64,000 nucleotides of DNA from contig NZ_CP082162.1 in assembly GCF_023101665.1 (NCBI RefSeq), positions 537,651 to 601,650 on the forward strand, in the 5' to 3' direction. Shown piece by piece: positions 8,883-17,001 of the stretch; the first letter of the stretch is position 1, and each line of letters starts with the position of its first letter. Made by a program: the position numbers and the translations under genes. The notes under the pieces are model-generated. The model did not search any database. It worked only from the letters and a program-made list of their open reading frames with translations, and was not told the DNA's origin. This DNA is from Bradyrhizobium sp. 195. GTDB taxonomy: Bacteria > Pseudomonadota > Alphaproteobacteria > Rhizobiales > Xanthobacteraceae.

Positions 8883-9644
8883 TCAAGCGAGCAAGTCGAG
8901 TGCGTTCTCGAGCGCTGCGCCGGCGGCGGTGTTGTCGAAGATGCACCAGGTCTCAGTAGACGACGGCCCAGCACCGAGCCGCGGCTTCAGCCTTCGAAGG
9001 AACGCTCCGTCGTAGGCGGAGTAGTAAATGCGCGGCGCTCCATGCAGTCGAAAATAGCGCAGGCCTGGCCACCCGCCCGGCAGGTCGGCATCGGGCACCC
9101 GCGCGGGATCCGCACCGACGCGGCCAATCCGACGCTGCCTAAGCCAAGCACCGACCTCGGGCGTGAACCAACTGGCATGACGCGGCTCGCAAGCGAGAGC
9201 GGCTGACGTCCTTTCCCGCAGTGCGCCGAACAGCAATTCAGCATCGGGCTCCACGAACATTTTGCGCGGGGCAAACTGAACAAGCAAAACCCCGAGCTTC
9301 GCACCGAGTCCGGCGCTCTCTTCGATGAACCGATCGAGTTCAGCCCGCGCAAGCTGGGACGAATGAGTGACGGACTTCGGTACCTTGACGGAAAATCGGA
9401 AGTCATCCGGTGTCGCGCTCGCCCACTTCTCGTACGTCGAGCGCCGATGCGGCTTGTGAAAGGATGAGTTGATCTCGGTCGCGTTCAACACCCGTGCGTA
9501 GCGCTCAAGGTGACTACCTGCACCGCCAACCCTTTCCTTGCAGCTTTGGGGAACATTCCACCCCGCTGTGCCGATCCGAAGCACAGCCTTGACATGGGCA
9601 TCCTCTTCCCCCCGTGTCAGTCCGCAACCGTCATCGGGCGTCAC
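8883..9644 (-). CDS. DUF72 domain protein
   Basis: A product of 253 aa, the usual DUF72 length. Family marks are the RIGTAGWNVP start of the barrel (about residue 22), the LNATEINSSFHKPHRRSTYEKW stretch (in two parts, about 53-73) and FSVKVPKSVTH. DUF72 proteins are TIM-barrel-like and of unknown function, and are often found beside DNA repair or metal-cluster genes. It lies 13 bases downstream of ku on the same strand and is likely cotranscribed, which makes a link to end joining worth noting. Confidence 0.88.
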   Translation of the reverse strand: MTPDDGCGLTRGEEDAHVKAVLRIGTAGWNVPQSCKERVGGAGSHLERYARVLNATEINSSFHKPHRRSTYEKWASATPDDFRFSVKVPKSVTHSSQLARAELDRFIEESAGLGAKLGVLLVQFAPRKMFVEPDAELLFGALRERTSAALACEPRHASWFTPEVGAWLRQRRIGRVGADPARVPDADLPGGWPGLRYFRLHGAPRIYYSAYDGAFLRRLKPRLGAGPSSTETWCIFDNTAAGAALENALDLLA

Positions 9645-9657
9645 CGGATTCCGAACC

Positions 9658-10584
9658 TCAAGCCGACTTCCGCCGCACCCCTGCTGCAGGCTTCTTCGCC
9701 GCGTCCTTCGCAGGCTTCTTGCCGGCGATCGGCATCAGCATCTCCTTCTGACCCGCGGTCGTTTTTTTCGCCTTCTTGGCAGGTTTTCTTGCAGCCTCGG
9801 TCTCGGCCGCTGCGCTCCCAACGCTCTTGCGCAGTGCGTCCATCAGATCGACGACGTTCTCGCCTTTCGGCCGATCCTTCGGCACGATCGGCTTGCCGGC
9901 CCGTTTCTGGTTGATGAGCTCGACCAGCGCGCTCTCGTAATGGTCCTCGAACTTCTCCGGATCGAACTGCCCCGCCTTCTGTTTCACGATGTGCTTGGCG
10001 AGATCGAGCATATCCTTGGTCACCTTCACGTCCTGGATCTCATCGAAATACTCCTGTTCGCTGCGCACCTCATAGGGGTAGCGCAACAGCGTGCCGACCA
10101 GACCCTTGCCCATCGGCTCCAACCCGATGATGTGCTCGCGGTTGGTGAGCACCACCCGCCCGATCGCGACTTTGTTCATTTCGCGGATGGTCTCGCGGAT
10201 CACGGCGAACGCGTCGTGGCCGACCTTGCCGTCGGGGCGGATGTAGTAGGGACGGATCAGGTAGCGCGGGTCGATGTCGGACTTATCGACGAACTCGTCG
10301 ATCTCGATGGTGCGCGTGGACTCGAGCGCGATCTCCTCGAGCTCCTCCTTGGTCATCTCAATGAACTGGTCCTTCTCGAGCTGGTAGCCCTTGACGATGT
10401 CTTCGTTGGCCACCTCGTCGCCGGTGTCGGCGTCAACCTTCAGGTACTTGATACGATGGCCGGTCTGCCGGTTGAGCTGGTTGAACGAGATCTTCTCGCT
10501 CTCGGACGTGGCGGGAAAAAGCGCCACGGGGCAGGTGACGAGGGACAGACGCAAGAAGCCTTTCCAGTTCGCTCGCGGGGCCAT
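9658..10584 (-). CDS. ku: Non-homologous end joining protein Ku
   Basis: A product of 308 aa. The Ku core spans about residues 5-255 (MAPRANWKGFLRLSLVTCPV; GYQLEKDQFIEMTKEELE; LRYPYEVRSEQEYFDEI). Bacterial Ku forms a homodimeric ring on double-strand ends and recruits LigD. The C-terminal 50 residues are a Lys/Ala/Pro-rich tail (KPAKKAKK and similar), as in many alphaproteobacterial Ku proteins, where such tails help DNA sliding or bridging. Two LigD-type ligases lie at 14.6 and 20.9 kb. The divergent 10753 gene carries an SOS-like promoter. Confidence 0.97.
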   Translation of the reverse strand: MAPRANWKGFLRLSLVTCPVALFPATSESEKISFNQLNRQTGHRIKYLKVDADTGDEVANEDIVKGYQLEKDQFIEMTKEELEEIALESTRTIEIDEFVDKSDIDPRYLIRPYYIRPDGKVGHDAFAVIRETIREMNKVAIGRVVLTNREHIIGLEPMGKGLVGTLLRYPYEVRSEQEYFDEIQDVKVTKDMLDLAKHIVKQKAGQFDPEKFEDHYESALVELINQKRAGKPIVPKDRPKGENVVDLMDALRKSVGSAAAETEAARKPAKKAKKTTAGQKEMLMPIAGKKPAKDAAKKPAAGVRRKSA

Positions 10585-10718
10585 GGTTACGCAACGCTCC
10601 AGGTACGGGACTTGGACTCAAGACGAACGGGGACCGCCGGTTCCGACACGTCGGCCGCCTGTCACCGAGATTCATCCAGGGGCCCTCGATGCACTATTGG
10701 GAGTCCGGGAAAAGGGTC

Positions 10719-10749
10719 TTGACTCTTGTGAACAAAACGGGAACATAAT
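10719..10749 (+). promoter_or_regulatory. Putative promoter with a LexA (SOS) box
   Basis: TTGACT (10719-10724) and CATAAT (10744-10749) are separated by 19 bases. Inside lies GAAC (10730-10733), seven bases, then GAAC (10741-10744). GAAC-N7-GAAC is the direct-repeat LexA site known from alphaproteobacteria. The ATG of the next gene starts at 10753, only three bases after the -10 element, so the message would be leaderless or nearly so. ku lies divergently 135 bases away. Confidence 0.55.
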
Positions 10750-10752
10750 CGG

Positions 10753-10983
10753 ATGAACGCCACCCCCGGGCAACCCAGGCCGGCACCCGATGATCTCGAC
10801 ACCGCCGCCGACCAGGCCATCGCGACCTGCGGGGGCGACGCCCGGGAAGCCGTGAAGGCGCTCATCGTCGCCAACGACTTTCTCGAGACGCAGCTCGACG
10901 AGCTCAGGAGGAAGGTGTCGACCGGGTACGCCCGAGGGCGGCTCTCAAGGGCGCGCGAACGCAAGGATGAAGCAGATGTATGA
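10753..10983 (+). CDS. Small hypothetical protein, possibly SOS-controlled, 76 aa
   Basis: The protein has an N-terminal acidic, Ala-rich helix (DTAADQAIATCGGDAREAVK), an ALIVANDFLETQLDELRRKV coiled segment and a basic tail. No domain recognised. It begins directly after the putative LexA-controlled promoter and overlaps the next gene by 17 bases, suggesting a two- or three-gene unit with 10967-11382. Confidence 0.7.
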   Translation: MNATPGQPRPAPDDLDTAADQAIATCGGDAREAVKALIVANDFLETQLDELRRKVSTGYARGRLSRARERKDEADV

Positions 10984-11224
10984 AGTGACCTACTATGTCG
11001 CTCTGCCCTTCGTTTTCTCCGACGACGGCGTGGCCGCCGGCGAGGCGGCCGAGTGCCTGAGCGCCAACGCCGCAGTGATGCGGGCCGAGGCCCTCTCCCG
11101 GAAACCGGGGCACGCCGGCGCCGTCGCGTTCTCGCGGACGGGCGACCCGTCCAGCGGCGACTTCAGCGACGCCAGGCTGATCCGGAAGTTCGGCGACGTG
11201 CCGGACGATCTGAGCGCGCTCTGA
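10967..11224 (+). CDS. Hypothetical protein, 85 aa
   Basis: The likely start is the ATG at 10967 or the one at 10976 (MYEVTYYVALPF). The sequence is mixed alpha/beta with a conserved-looking ALSRKPGHAGAVAFSRTGDP centre. It overlaps the upstream gene, which suggests coupled translation. Function unknown. Confidence 0.65.
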   Translation: MKQMYEVTYYVALPFVFSDDGVAAGEAAECLSANAAVMRAEALSRKPGHAGAVAFSRTGDPSSGDFSDARLIRKFGDVPDDLSAL

Positions 11225-11235
11225 AGCTCGACGGG

Positions 11236-11382
11236 GTGCGCAACGAGATCGAGCGCATGCGTCGCCAGCTCCGCGCGCAGGAGCGCGAAATCTGGATGCT
11301 GCAGCGCGCCGGCGTCCCGACGGCATTGGCCGAGCTGCTGCTCAGCCGGATGAGGGGGAAGGTCGAAGATTCTTTGCCGTGA
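11236..11382 (+). CDS. Small coiled-coil hypothetical protein, 48 aa
   Basis: A GTG start at 11236, twelve bases after the previous stop, opens VRNEIERMRRQLRAQEREIW followed by MLQRAGVPTALAELLLSRM. It is a charged amphipathic helix with a short hydrophobic end, a pattern of small proteins found repeatedly in Bradyrhizobium. A longer frame from 11053 exists but overlaps the previous gene entirely, so I prefer the short form. Function unknown. Confidence 0.5.
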   Translation: MRNEIERMRRQLRAQEREIWMLQRAGVPTALAELLLSRMRGKVEDSLP

Positions 11383-11421
11383 GCGCGACGCCCTGACGAC
11401 GGGAGCCGCAGCCACGCAAAG

Positions 11422-11435
11422 TTGAGCTGGCTCAA
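11422..11435. promoter_or_regulatory. FixK/FNR-type box
   Basis: TTGAGCTGGCTCAA is a perfect dyad of the TTGA-N6-TCAA type bound by FNR/FixK regulators. It lies 40 bases after the end of the 11236-11382 gene and upstream of a unit that ends in a strong terminator at 11666-11713. Confidence 0.55.
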
Positions 11436-11665
11436 AGCGAACCTGACCGAGTGGCGTAGAGTTGAAAGCGTACCGAGCGGCACGAGCACGCGCTCAGGTG
11501 CTGTTACGGTTGCGGAGACCCGGACTCCACTCCGGGCTCCGCCTCCTAGTTTGCGACCACAGATACGGCGTCGGCTCCGAGAGCGACCCGCGCGGGCACG
11601 TTCGATGGAACGAAGCCCGAGACTGCGGGTTGGAGTGCGGACGCATTTGATAGTTTGAGAGCTCG
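11436..11665 (+). other. Candidate short transcript or small ORF under the FixK box
   Basis: About 230 bases lie between a FixK-like box and an intrinsic terminator. A 62-codon frame from a TTG at 11462 to 11650 is open but Arg-rich and only moderately biased; the other frames are no better. It could encode a small RNA rather than a protein. I cannot decide between them. Confidence 0.4.
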
Positions 11666-11713
11666 ATCGGCCCTGGCAGCAATTCGGCTGCCGGGGCCGA
11701 TCTTCATTTCCTT
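11666..11713 (+). terminator. Strong intrinsic terminator
   Basis: A fifteen-base stem: ATCGGCCCTGGCAGC (11666-11680) pairs with GCTGCCGGGGCCGAT (11687-11701) with one G-U pair, loop AATTCG, followed by CTTCATTTCCTTC. It ends the plus-strand unit that starts at the FixK-like box. Confidence 0.7.
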
Positions 11714-11771
11714 CATGATTGGCCGCCCGACGTCTCCGAAAGCCGCCAGTTCTGGGCCGGATGGCCCGATA

Positions 11772-11942
11772 TCATTCCTCACCCGGCCGGGCGGCAGCAT
11801 CTCCCGGCCGGAGCAGGCTGAGCGCGGTCTCGACCTGCCCCAGCAGCCGCTCGATGTCCTCGCGTTCGTTCGGTCCAAGATCGCTCTCCAGCCGCTCCAA
11901 GAGCACCTGCTTGCGCGCAAGCAGATTCGCCACGGTCGACAT
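11772..11942 (-). CDS. Small hypothetical protein, 56 aa
   Basis: The ATG at 11942 follows GGGGGAGCG and opens MSTVANLLARKQVLLERLES, then an acidic helix (GPNEREDIERLLGQVETALS). It is a helical hairpin style protein of a type frequent in Bradyrhizobium. In-frame sequence upstream of this ATG is Arg/Pro-rich and does not look coding. Function unknown. Confidence 0.65.
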   Translation of the reverse strand: MSTVANLLARKQVLLERLESDLGPNEREDIERLLGQVETALSLLRPGDAAARPGEE

Positions 11943-12192
11943 CGCTCCTCCCCCGCGTGGGACACCTTCAAACCACTTGGTGCCTCGGCGAAGAACTTGC
12001 CAGTCCTCCCTCTGCGCTGCGGCGGTCGGATACGGATCAGGCGGAGCGCTGACGGCGCGGAGTGGCTGCCGCTGCGGTCGAGGCCGCCAAACGCACGCCG
12101 GCACCCCCGAGCCTCGGCGAGCAATCGGGTCTTCTCGTCTTCCATGCCGCTTCCAACGAGCAGGTTGCCACGTCGCGCGCAGCGGCCACACT

Positions 12193-12438
12193 TCAGCCGC
12201 CCTTCAGCGCGTCCTTGACGTCCCTCGCGGGCCAGCTCTCACCGGCATGCCTCGCGCGCACCGTCCCGCCGCCGCCGACCAGTTCGTGGGTCGCGACGTC
12301 GTCTTCGGCTTGGACCACGGTCAGCTCGGTCTCGGGCTGCCAGCCGAGCGTCAGATCGAGATCACCTGGAAAGATCTGCCAGCGCGAGCCGTCTTCGAGC
12401 TCGACGATGTGGCTCTCGGAGTGGGAGCGGATCTTCAT
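12193..12438 (-). CDS. Small hypothetical beta-rich protein, 81 aa
   Basis: Starts MKIRSHSESHIVELEDGSRW, followed by a WQIFPGDLDLTLGWQPETEL stretch that looks like a small beta barrel. The C-terminal third is basic and Gly-rich. No family recognised. The start has a clear Met at 12438, and the codon bias is good over the first 55 residues. It stands alone on the minus strand between two other small genes. Confidence 0.65.
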   Translation of the reverse strand: MKIRSHSESHIVELEDGSRWQIFPGDLDLTLGWQPETELTVVQAEDDVATHELVGGGGTVRARHAGESWPARDVKDALKGG

Positions 12439-12471
12439 CGAGCGCGTCCCTGAGGCCCACCGCGGCTCTCG

Positions 12472-12696
12472 CTACTTCCGGCCCGACGGCGCCTGGGCAT
12501 TGGCGTCGTTAGGGCTCTTCTGCTTGTTGGCCTCATGGTGCCCGATGACGCATCCTGCGGCGGCGCCGAGCTTGCCGTATCCGGCCATGTGGCCCGCTAC
12601 GCCTCCGACGATGGCGCCCTTGATGCAGCCCTTCGCTTCCGCAGGCGAGACCGAGGCAAGCGCGAGAAGGCACACGGCGGCAAGAATCGGCTTCAT
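12472..12696 (-). CDS. Small exported glycine-zipper protein, 74 aa
   Basis: The ATG at 12696 gives a signal peptide (MKPILAAVCLLALASVSPAEA), then a Gly-rich hydrophobic segment (KGAIVGGVAGHMAGYGKLGA) with GxxxG spacing typical of glycine-zipper proteins, and a hydrophilic tail. It is likely periplasmic or membrane-associated. Two cysteines flank the zipper. Function unknown. Longer upstream starts lack coding character. Confidence 0.75.
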   Translation of the reverse strand: MKPILAAVCLLALASVSPAEAKGCIKGAIVGGVAGHMAGYGKLGAAAGCVIGHHEANKQKSPNDANAQAPSGRK

Positions 12697-12787
12697 GGTT
12701 CGTCTCCATTCTCCGGTTGGACTTGTGTCCATCAAGTCGCCCGAGCGAGACACGTTCCGGAGAACAAAAGTCGGTGGCGCCGGGGGA

Positions 12788-12982
12788 TCAGGCAGCGTCC
12801 AGTCCGCGCGTGCCGAGATCCGGACGTGCGGCGTTGCGCAAGCGGCCGAGTTCTTCGCTGCCGCACCGCGAGCAACGGAATGAAACCTCGGGCGGTGCGA
12901 CCATGCTTCTCTGCGCACTGACGGCCATCGGCCAGGCTCCGCACCTCGGACACTTCACCAGCAGATCGTTCGTTTCCAACAT
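12788..12982 (-). CDS. Small zinc-ribbon protein, 64 aa
   Basis: Two CxxC knuckles, KCPRCGAW (about residue 11) and FRCSRCGSEE (about residue 36), fit one zinc ribbon. The rest is basic. Such proteins may bind nucleic acid or a protein partner; the function is unknown. It is divergent from the next zinc-ribbon-like gene at 13170, with a tandem repeat in the gap. Confidence 0.65.
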   Translation of the reverse strand: MLETNDLLVKCPRCGAWPMAVSAQRSMVAPPEVSFRCSRCGSEELGRLRNAARPDLGTRGLDAA

Positions 12983-13088
12983 CGCCTACGCCCCACAGCT
13001 CCGCCAACGACCAGAGAATTCCCCCGTTCCCTGCGCCTTGCGCAGGACTGAATAGCCGGGAGCTCGAGCCGGCCGAGCCCCTCCCTTC

Positions 13089-13123
13089 GGTACCAAATGA
13101 TATAAAGGTACCAAATGTATAAA
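13089..13123. repeat. Tandem direct repeat in a promoter region
   Basis: GGTACCAAATGATATAAA (13089-13106) is followed directly by GGTACCAAATGTATAAA (13107-13123), the second copy lacking one A. The repeat is AT-rich in a GC-rich context, and lies between two divergent small genes, 47 bases upstream of the start at 13170. It may be an operator pair or a duplicated -10 region. Confidence 0.6.
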
Positions 13124-13169
13124 GGCCTGGCGTGGCGGTGCTATGGTGGCCGGAGGGGGCTCGGCTCGC

Positions 13170-13418
13170 ATGGTAGATCGCCTGAAGGATTCACTCGCCG
13201 GATTGGAGCCGCCTGCCTGCGTGAATTGCAAGGTCGAGATGAAATGGATCATGTCGACGCTGGTGCGCCAAGCGTCCGCAAGAACGGTGATACATCGCTT
13301 CGTGTGTCCAGGTTGCGAGGGCGTCGACGACGTCGAAACCGAGTTCAAGCGAATACGAGTTCTTCCCGACAAGCTGACGAAACCGCGCGGAGCGGCCAAC
13401 GCCGCTCGAGACGCATAG
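13170..13418 (+). CDS. Small hypothetical protein with two Cys pairs, 82 aa
   Basis: The ATG at 13170 gives MVDRLKDSLAGLEPPACVNC; an earlier ATG at 13143 would add nine residues. CVNC and CPGC pairs about 30 residues apart suggest a zinc ribbon. The C-terminus is basic. Its style is like the divergent zinc-ribbon gene at 12788-12982, but the sequences differ. Function unknown. Confidence 0.6.
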   Translation: MVDRLKDSLAGLEPPACVNCKVEMKWIMSTLVRQASARTVIHRFVCPGCEGVDDVETEFKRIRVLPDKLTKPRGAANAARDA

Positions 13419-13480
13419 ACGGCAAGGGGGAGCACGATTCTCGATCGGAACATCGAGCCCGGAGGGCACGTTGCACCCGA

Positions 13481-14441
13481 ATGGAAGCCTATCTGCACCA
13501 CCTCCTGACGGCTAACTCCAACTTCCCCGTCTGGGTACGCTACACGTTGACGCTAGGTCTGGTGGGCATCGCGTTCATCGCCCGTGTGATGCTGGATGAT
13601 CACCTTCGGTCCTATCCCGTTCTGCTGTTCATTCCGGCCATCTTCCTGTCCTCCGTCCTGTTCGATCGCGGCAGCGGTCTCGTTGCAACGACGGCAAGCA
13701 CCGTGCTCGCCGCCGTCTACTTGGTCCCGGGACCCCCATCATCTGCTGTGATCCCGCTCGTCCTCTTCGTTCTGACGGGCATCTGCATCGCCGCCGTCAC
13801 CGAGCTGCTACGGCACACTCTGCGGAAGCTTTCGGAAGCAAAGCTGTATTCGGAAGTCCTGCTGCAGGAGCTCGCACACAGAACCCGCAACGATCTCGCC
13901 ACCATCATGTCGATCCTCCGGCTGCAGGCCCGGTCCGAAAGCGATCCGGCCGTTCAACTGGCGATCGCGTCCGCAGTGAGCCGGGTGGACGTGGTCGCGA
14001 AGGTCCACGACCGCTTGCGCGATACCGCCGACAGCAGCCGCATCGCGCTGGCGCCGTACATCCAATCCCTGTGCGGGAGCCTCGCCGACTTCCATCGCGG
14101 CGTCCGCACGATCACGATCGGCGTTCGCTGCGACGATATCGAGGTGCGGAGCTCGCAGGCAGCCTCGATCGGGCTGATCGTCAACGAACTCGTGACGAAC
14201 TGCTTCAAGTACGCTTTTCCCGAGGGTCGCCGCGGTGCCGTGCAGGTGGACGTTCGCGCCAAGGACGGCCGCGTCCTCGTGACGGTTGCAGGATGACGGC
14301 GCTGGCTGTCCGGCCGAAGTCAAGAGCGGGCTGGGCACGCGGCTCGTAAGCCTTCTCTCGACGCAGATGAAGGGGACCGTGGTGAGAAGGCCTCTACCGG
14401 TGGGTTGCCAGGTGCAGGTCTCCCTCGCACTAGACGCCTGA
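13481..14441 (+). pseudogene. Membrane histidine kinase (HWE/HisKA_2 type) with a frameshift before the ATP lid
   Basis: The ATG at 13481 gives four membrane helices in about residues 18-110 (DUF4118-like sensor), then ELAHRTRNDLATIMSIL with phosphoacceptor His133, typical of HisKA_2 kinases, and an N-box GLIVNELVTNCFKYAFPEG. After VTVA the frame reaches a stop at 14296. One base on, the other frame reads DDGAGCPAEVKSGLGTRLVS (the G1 box) and ends normally at 14441. A single extra G at about 14291 explains this. As written, the kinase would lack the ATP-binding glycine boxes and be inactive. The sensor has no obvious partner regulator nearby. Confidence 0.8.
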
Positions 14442-14449
14442 CCCCCGCG

Positions 14450-14464
14450 TTCAATTAAATTGAA
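14450..14464. repeat. AT-rich palindrome between kinase and ligD
   Basis: TTCAATT-A-AATTGAA is a seven-base perfect inverted repeat lying in the 180-base gap before ligD. It stands out in composition and could be an operator. No known site matched. Confidence 0.4.
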
Positions 14465-14619
14465 GGTGGCTGCGACCGCAGACCGGTTCTGCCGTAGACG
14501 GTGAGAACGACCCAGCCATTGACCTGCAGCGGAGATCCGCGCCGGCAACCGAATGGCACCGTAGGCACCTGGCCACGGCGGCAGCACGGAACGATTCCGG
14601 CCGGCCGCGTTGAGTCCGC

Positions 14620-16443
14620 ATGTGTGCCGTCGCGTTGCGTCAGTCTCGTTCAGGAGTATCGCGCGTTGCCGGCGCCCGCAAAGCTGCTATTGCAGGTTAC
14701 ATCGAGCCGTGTGACCCCACGCTGCGCGAGAATCCGCCGCGTGGCGAGGGTTGGGTCTACGAGATCAAGGCGGACGGCTATCGCGCCCAACTGCATCTTC
14801 AAGAGGGCGATGCCACGGTCTATTCACGCACGGGGCTCGATTGGACCGAGCAGTTTTCTTCGATTGCAGCCGCGGCTCATAAGCTGAAGGCCAAGAGCGC
14901 GATCATCGACGGCGAGGCTGTCGTCTACGGCAGCGGCGGCCTGCCGGACTTCCAGCAGCTCCGGCGCGAACTCGGCCGCAAACGCAGCGAGCGTGTGCGT
15001 TATCATGCCTTCGATCTCCTGCACCTCGACGGGTATGATCTGCGCGGCGCGGCGTACGAAGATCGAAAGCGGTTGCTGCACGAGGTTCTGAAGGAGGCAC
15101 CCGAGACCTTCATCTACGTCGAGGCTCTCGAAGCCGACGGAGACAAGGTCTTCGTGAAGGGTTGCGAGCTCGGGCTCGAAGGTCTGATCGCCAAACGGCT
15201 TGGCCAGCCCTACCGCTCGGGCCGGCAGGAGACCTGGATCAAGCTCAAATGCAAGAAAAGCGAGACGTTTCCAATCGTCGCTTTCGTCGAGAAGCTCGGT
15301 GCTCACCCACGCAAGATCGCTTCCCTATACGTAGGCCGTCGCGAGAACGGCAAGCTGAACTACGCGGGCAAAGTCCGTACCGGCTACACGGAGGCAGCCG
15401 CGCGCGAATTGCGCGAGCGGCTGGATCCGCGGATCCGGCGCACCTCACCGCTGGACGCGAAGGTCAAGAAGCCGAAGGCCACCTGGGTCGAACCAACCGT
15501 GAATGCCGAGGTGGAGTATGGCGCGCTGACCGACGATGGCCTGCTGCGGGAAGCCGTGTTCAAGGGACTGCGGGACGATCTCGCGCTGCGCAAGGTGAAG
15601 GCGCCGCGCCTGGTGCCCTCCTCAGCCGGACGGCCGAAGCTAGGCGTGCCCAAAGAAAACATCCTGCAGCTTCTTCCCGACGCGGTCGTCCCCTCCAAGG
15701 AAGAACTTGCGGACTACTGGCACCGGGTATGGAAGAAGGCGCTGCCGCATCTCGGCCACCGGCCGCTCAAGCTGGTGCGGCACGTTCACGGCACCACCTT
15801 CTACCACAAGGGGCCGCTTCCGAAGGAAATTCCGGAAGCCGTCCACCAGCTCCGCGTCCAGAAGCGCGAGGGCGGCGAAGGCACGCGCCTCTGGGTCGAC
15901 AGCCTCGAAGGCTTCCTTGGATTGGTGCAGATCGGGGCCGTCGAGCTACACCCGTGGAATTCGACTGTCGAGGACATCGAGCACGCCGACCGGATCGTCA
16001 TCGACCTGGATCCGGGCGACGGCGTGGGGTGGGAGCAGGTGGCCGACACCGCCCTTGAGCTTCGCGCGTTCATGCGCCGCCAAGGACTGGAGACTTGGCC
16101 GAAGCTGACCGGCGGCAAGGGCGTCCACCTAATGGCGCCCCTCGGGGTACCGATGCTGCACGATCAGGCTCATCGGACGGCCCGCCGACTCTGTGCTGAA
16201 TTCGCAGCGCGCGACCCCGAACGCTACATCCTTTCGGCGCAGGCGAGGCGCAGCGGGCGGATCTTCCTAGATTACCTGCGCAACGGACGCGGGACCACTG
16301 CCGTCGGCACCTATTCGCCGCGGGCGCGCCAAGCGTTTCCGATCGCTGCGCCCGTCACCTGGGCGCGCATCGAGAAAAGCGTGAGGCCGGACGCCTTCAC
16401 GATGGATAGCCCCTTTCGGGTGAAGCAGAGGAGGCTCCCATGA
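14620..16443 (+). CDS. ligD: ATP-dependent DNA ligase LigD, ligase plus polymerase domains
   Basis: A product of 607 aa. The ligase domain comes first (about residues 28-300), with nucleotidyl-lysine motif EIKADGYR (Lys50), DGEAVV, EGLIAK and KLKCKK. The archaeal-primase-type polymerase domain follows (about 335-600), with VRHVHGTTFYHKGP, the metal motif IDLDPGDG and TGGKGVHLM. The 3' phosphoesterase domain present in many LigD proteins is absent, so end cleaning must come from elsewhere. It works with Ku in end joining. Its stop overlaps the next ATG (ATGA). The first 25 residues are poorly conserved in style and the true start may be slightly downstream. Confidence 0.95.
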   Translation: MCAVALRQSRSGVSRVAGARKAAIAGYIEPCDPTLRENPPRGEGWVYEIKADGYRAQLHLQEGDATVYSRTGLDWTEQFSSIAAAAHKLKAKSAIIDGEAVVYGSGGLPDFQQLRRELGRKRSERVRYHAFDLLHLDGYDLRGAAYEDRKRLLHEVLKEAPETFIYVEALEADGDKVFVKGCELGLEGLIAKRLGQPYRSGRQETWIKLKCKKSETFPIVAFVEKLGAHPRKIASLYVGRRENGKLNYAGKVRTGYTEAAARELRERLDPRIRRTSPLDAKVKKPKATWVEPTVNAEVEYGALTDDGLLREAVFKGLRDDLALRKVKAPRLVPSSAGRPKLGVPKENILQLLPDAVVPSKEELADYWHRVWKKALPHLGHRPLKLVRHVHGTTFYHKGPLPKEIPEAVHQLRVQKREGGEGTRLWVDSLEGFLGLVQIGAVELHPWNSTVEDIEHADRIVIDLDPGDGVGWEQVADTALELRAFMRRQGLETWPKLTGGKGVHLMAPLGVPMLHDQAHRTARRLCAEFAARDPERYILSAQARRSGRIFLDYLRNGRGTTAVGTYSPRARQAFPIAAPVTWARIEKSVRPDAFTMDSPFRVKQRRLP

Positions 16444-16937
16444 CGGACGCGTTCGACCGTTGGATCGAGTGGGCCAAGAAACCGCCCGGGGAACGGAGAG
16501 GGCTGCCGTCCGAAATCCACGCCAGTGTCAGAGCGCTCTCCCGGGAGCATCGCGCCGACCGGCAGAAGGTCAACGCCGCGGTTGAACATCGGGCCGAGCT
16601 GAGTCGGTCCGGAAGGACCGCGTGGGTTTATCTCAACGACTACCAGCATGGAACGCAGCGGAAGGTGGGCGAGGCGGAATGGGTGAAGGTGTTCGCGTCT
16701 GCGGAGGCGGCCGATAGATGGTTCGATGAGCACGATCCGGAGGGCGTTGCATGGGAATACGAGATCGAAGGCGGGCAGCGGCAGTCTTCCGTTTGGATCT
16801 ATCTCCCAGATGAGAATTCCAGAGCAATCGGTGACGTGTCCTGGGCCATGCTGTTCGCCTCCAAGCAGGCCGCAGACGAGTGGCTCGATCGGAACGCTCC
16901 CCAGCGTAGGACTTGGTCGTATCCTGTGAAGGAGTAA
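16440..16937 (+). CDS. Hypothetical protein with two tandem 47-residue repeats
   Basis: A product of 165 aa, overlapping ligD by four bases. Residues 61-108 and 118-163 are copies of one module: AWVYL or VWIYL, then WVKVFASAEAADRWFDE or WAMLFASKQAADEWLDR, closing with WEYEI or WSYPV. The N-terminal 55 residues are charged and helical (HREHRADRQKV-like). It is an alpha/beta two-repeat architecture of unknown function. Translational coupling to ligD and a downstream exonuclease point to a role in end joining. This is inference only. Confidence 0.8.
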   Translation: MTDAFDRWIEWAKKPPGERRGLPSEIHASVRALSREHRADRQKVNAAVEHRAELSRSGRTAWVYLNDYQHGTQRKVGEAEWVKVFASAEAADRWFDEHDPEGVAWEYEIEGGQRQSSVWIYLPDENSRAIGDVSWAMLFASKQAADEWLDRNAPQRRTWSYPVKE

Positions 16938-17001
16938 GCAGAGCGAAAGCGCGTGGGCATTGATCGGTCCGGCGCGCCGCTGCACCCCGCAGCAGACTCG
17001 A

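Noticed and set aside
8735..8959. Plus-strand basic ORF between the exported protein and DUF72
   Set aside because: No Shine-Dalgarno, it overlaps the DUF72 3' end, and its Arg/Lys-rich product looks like a GC-rich shadow frame.
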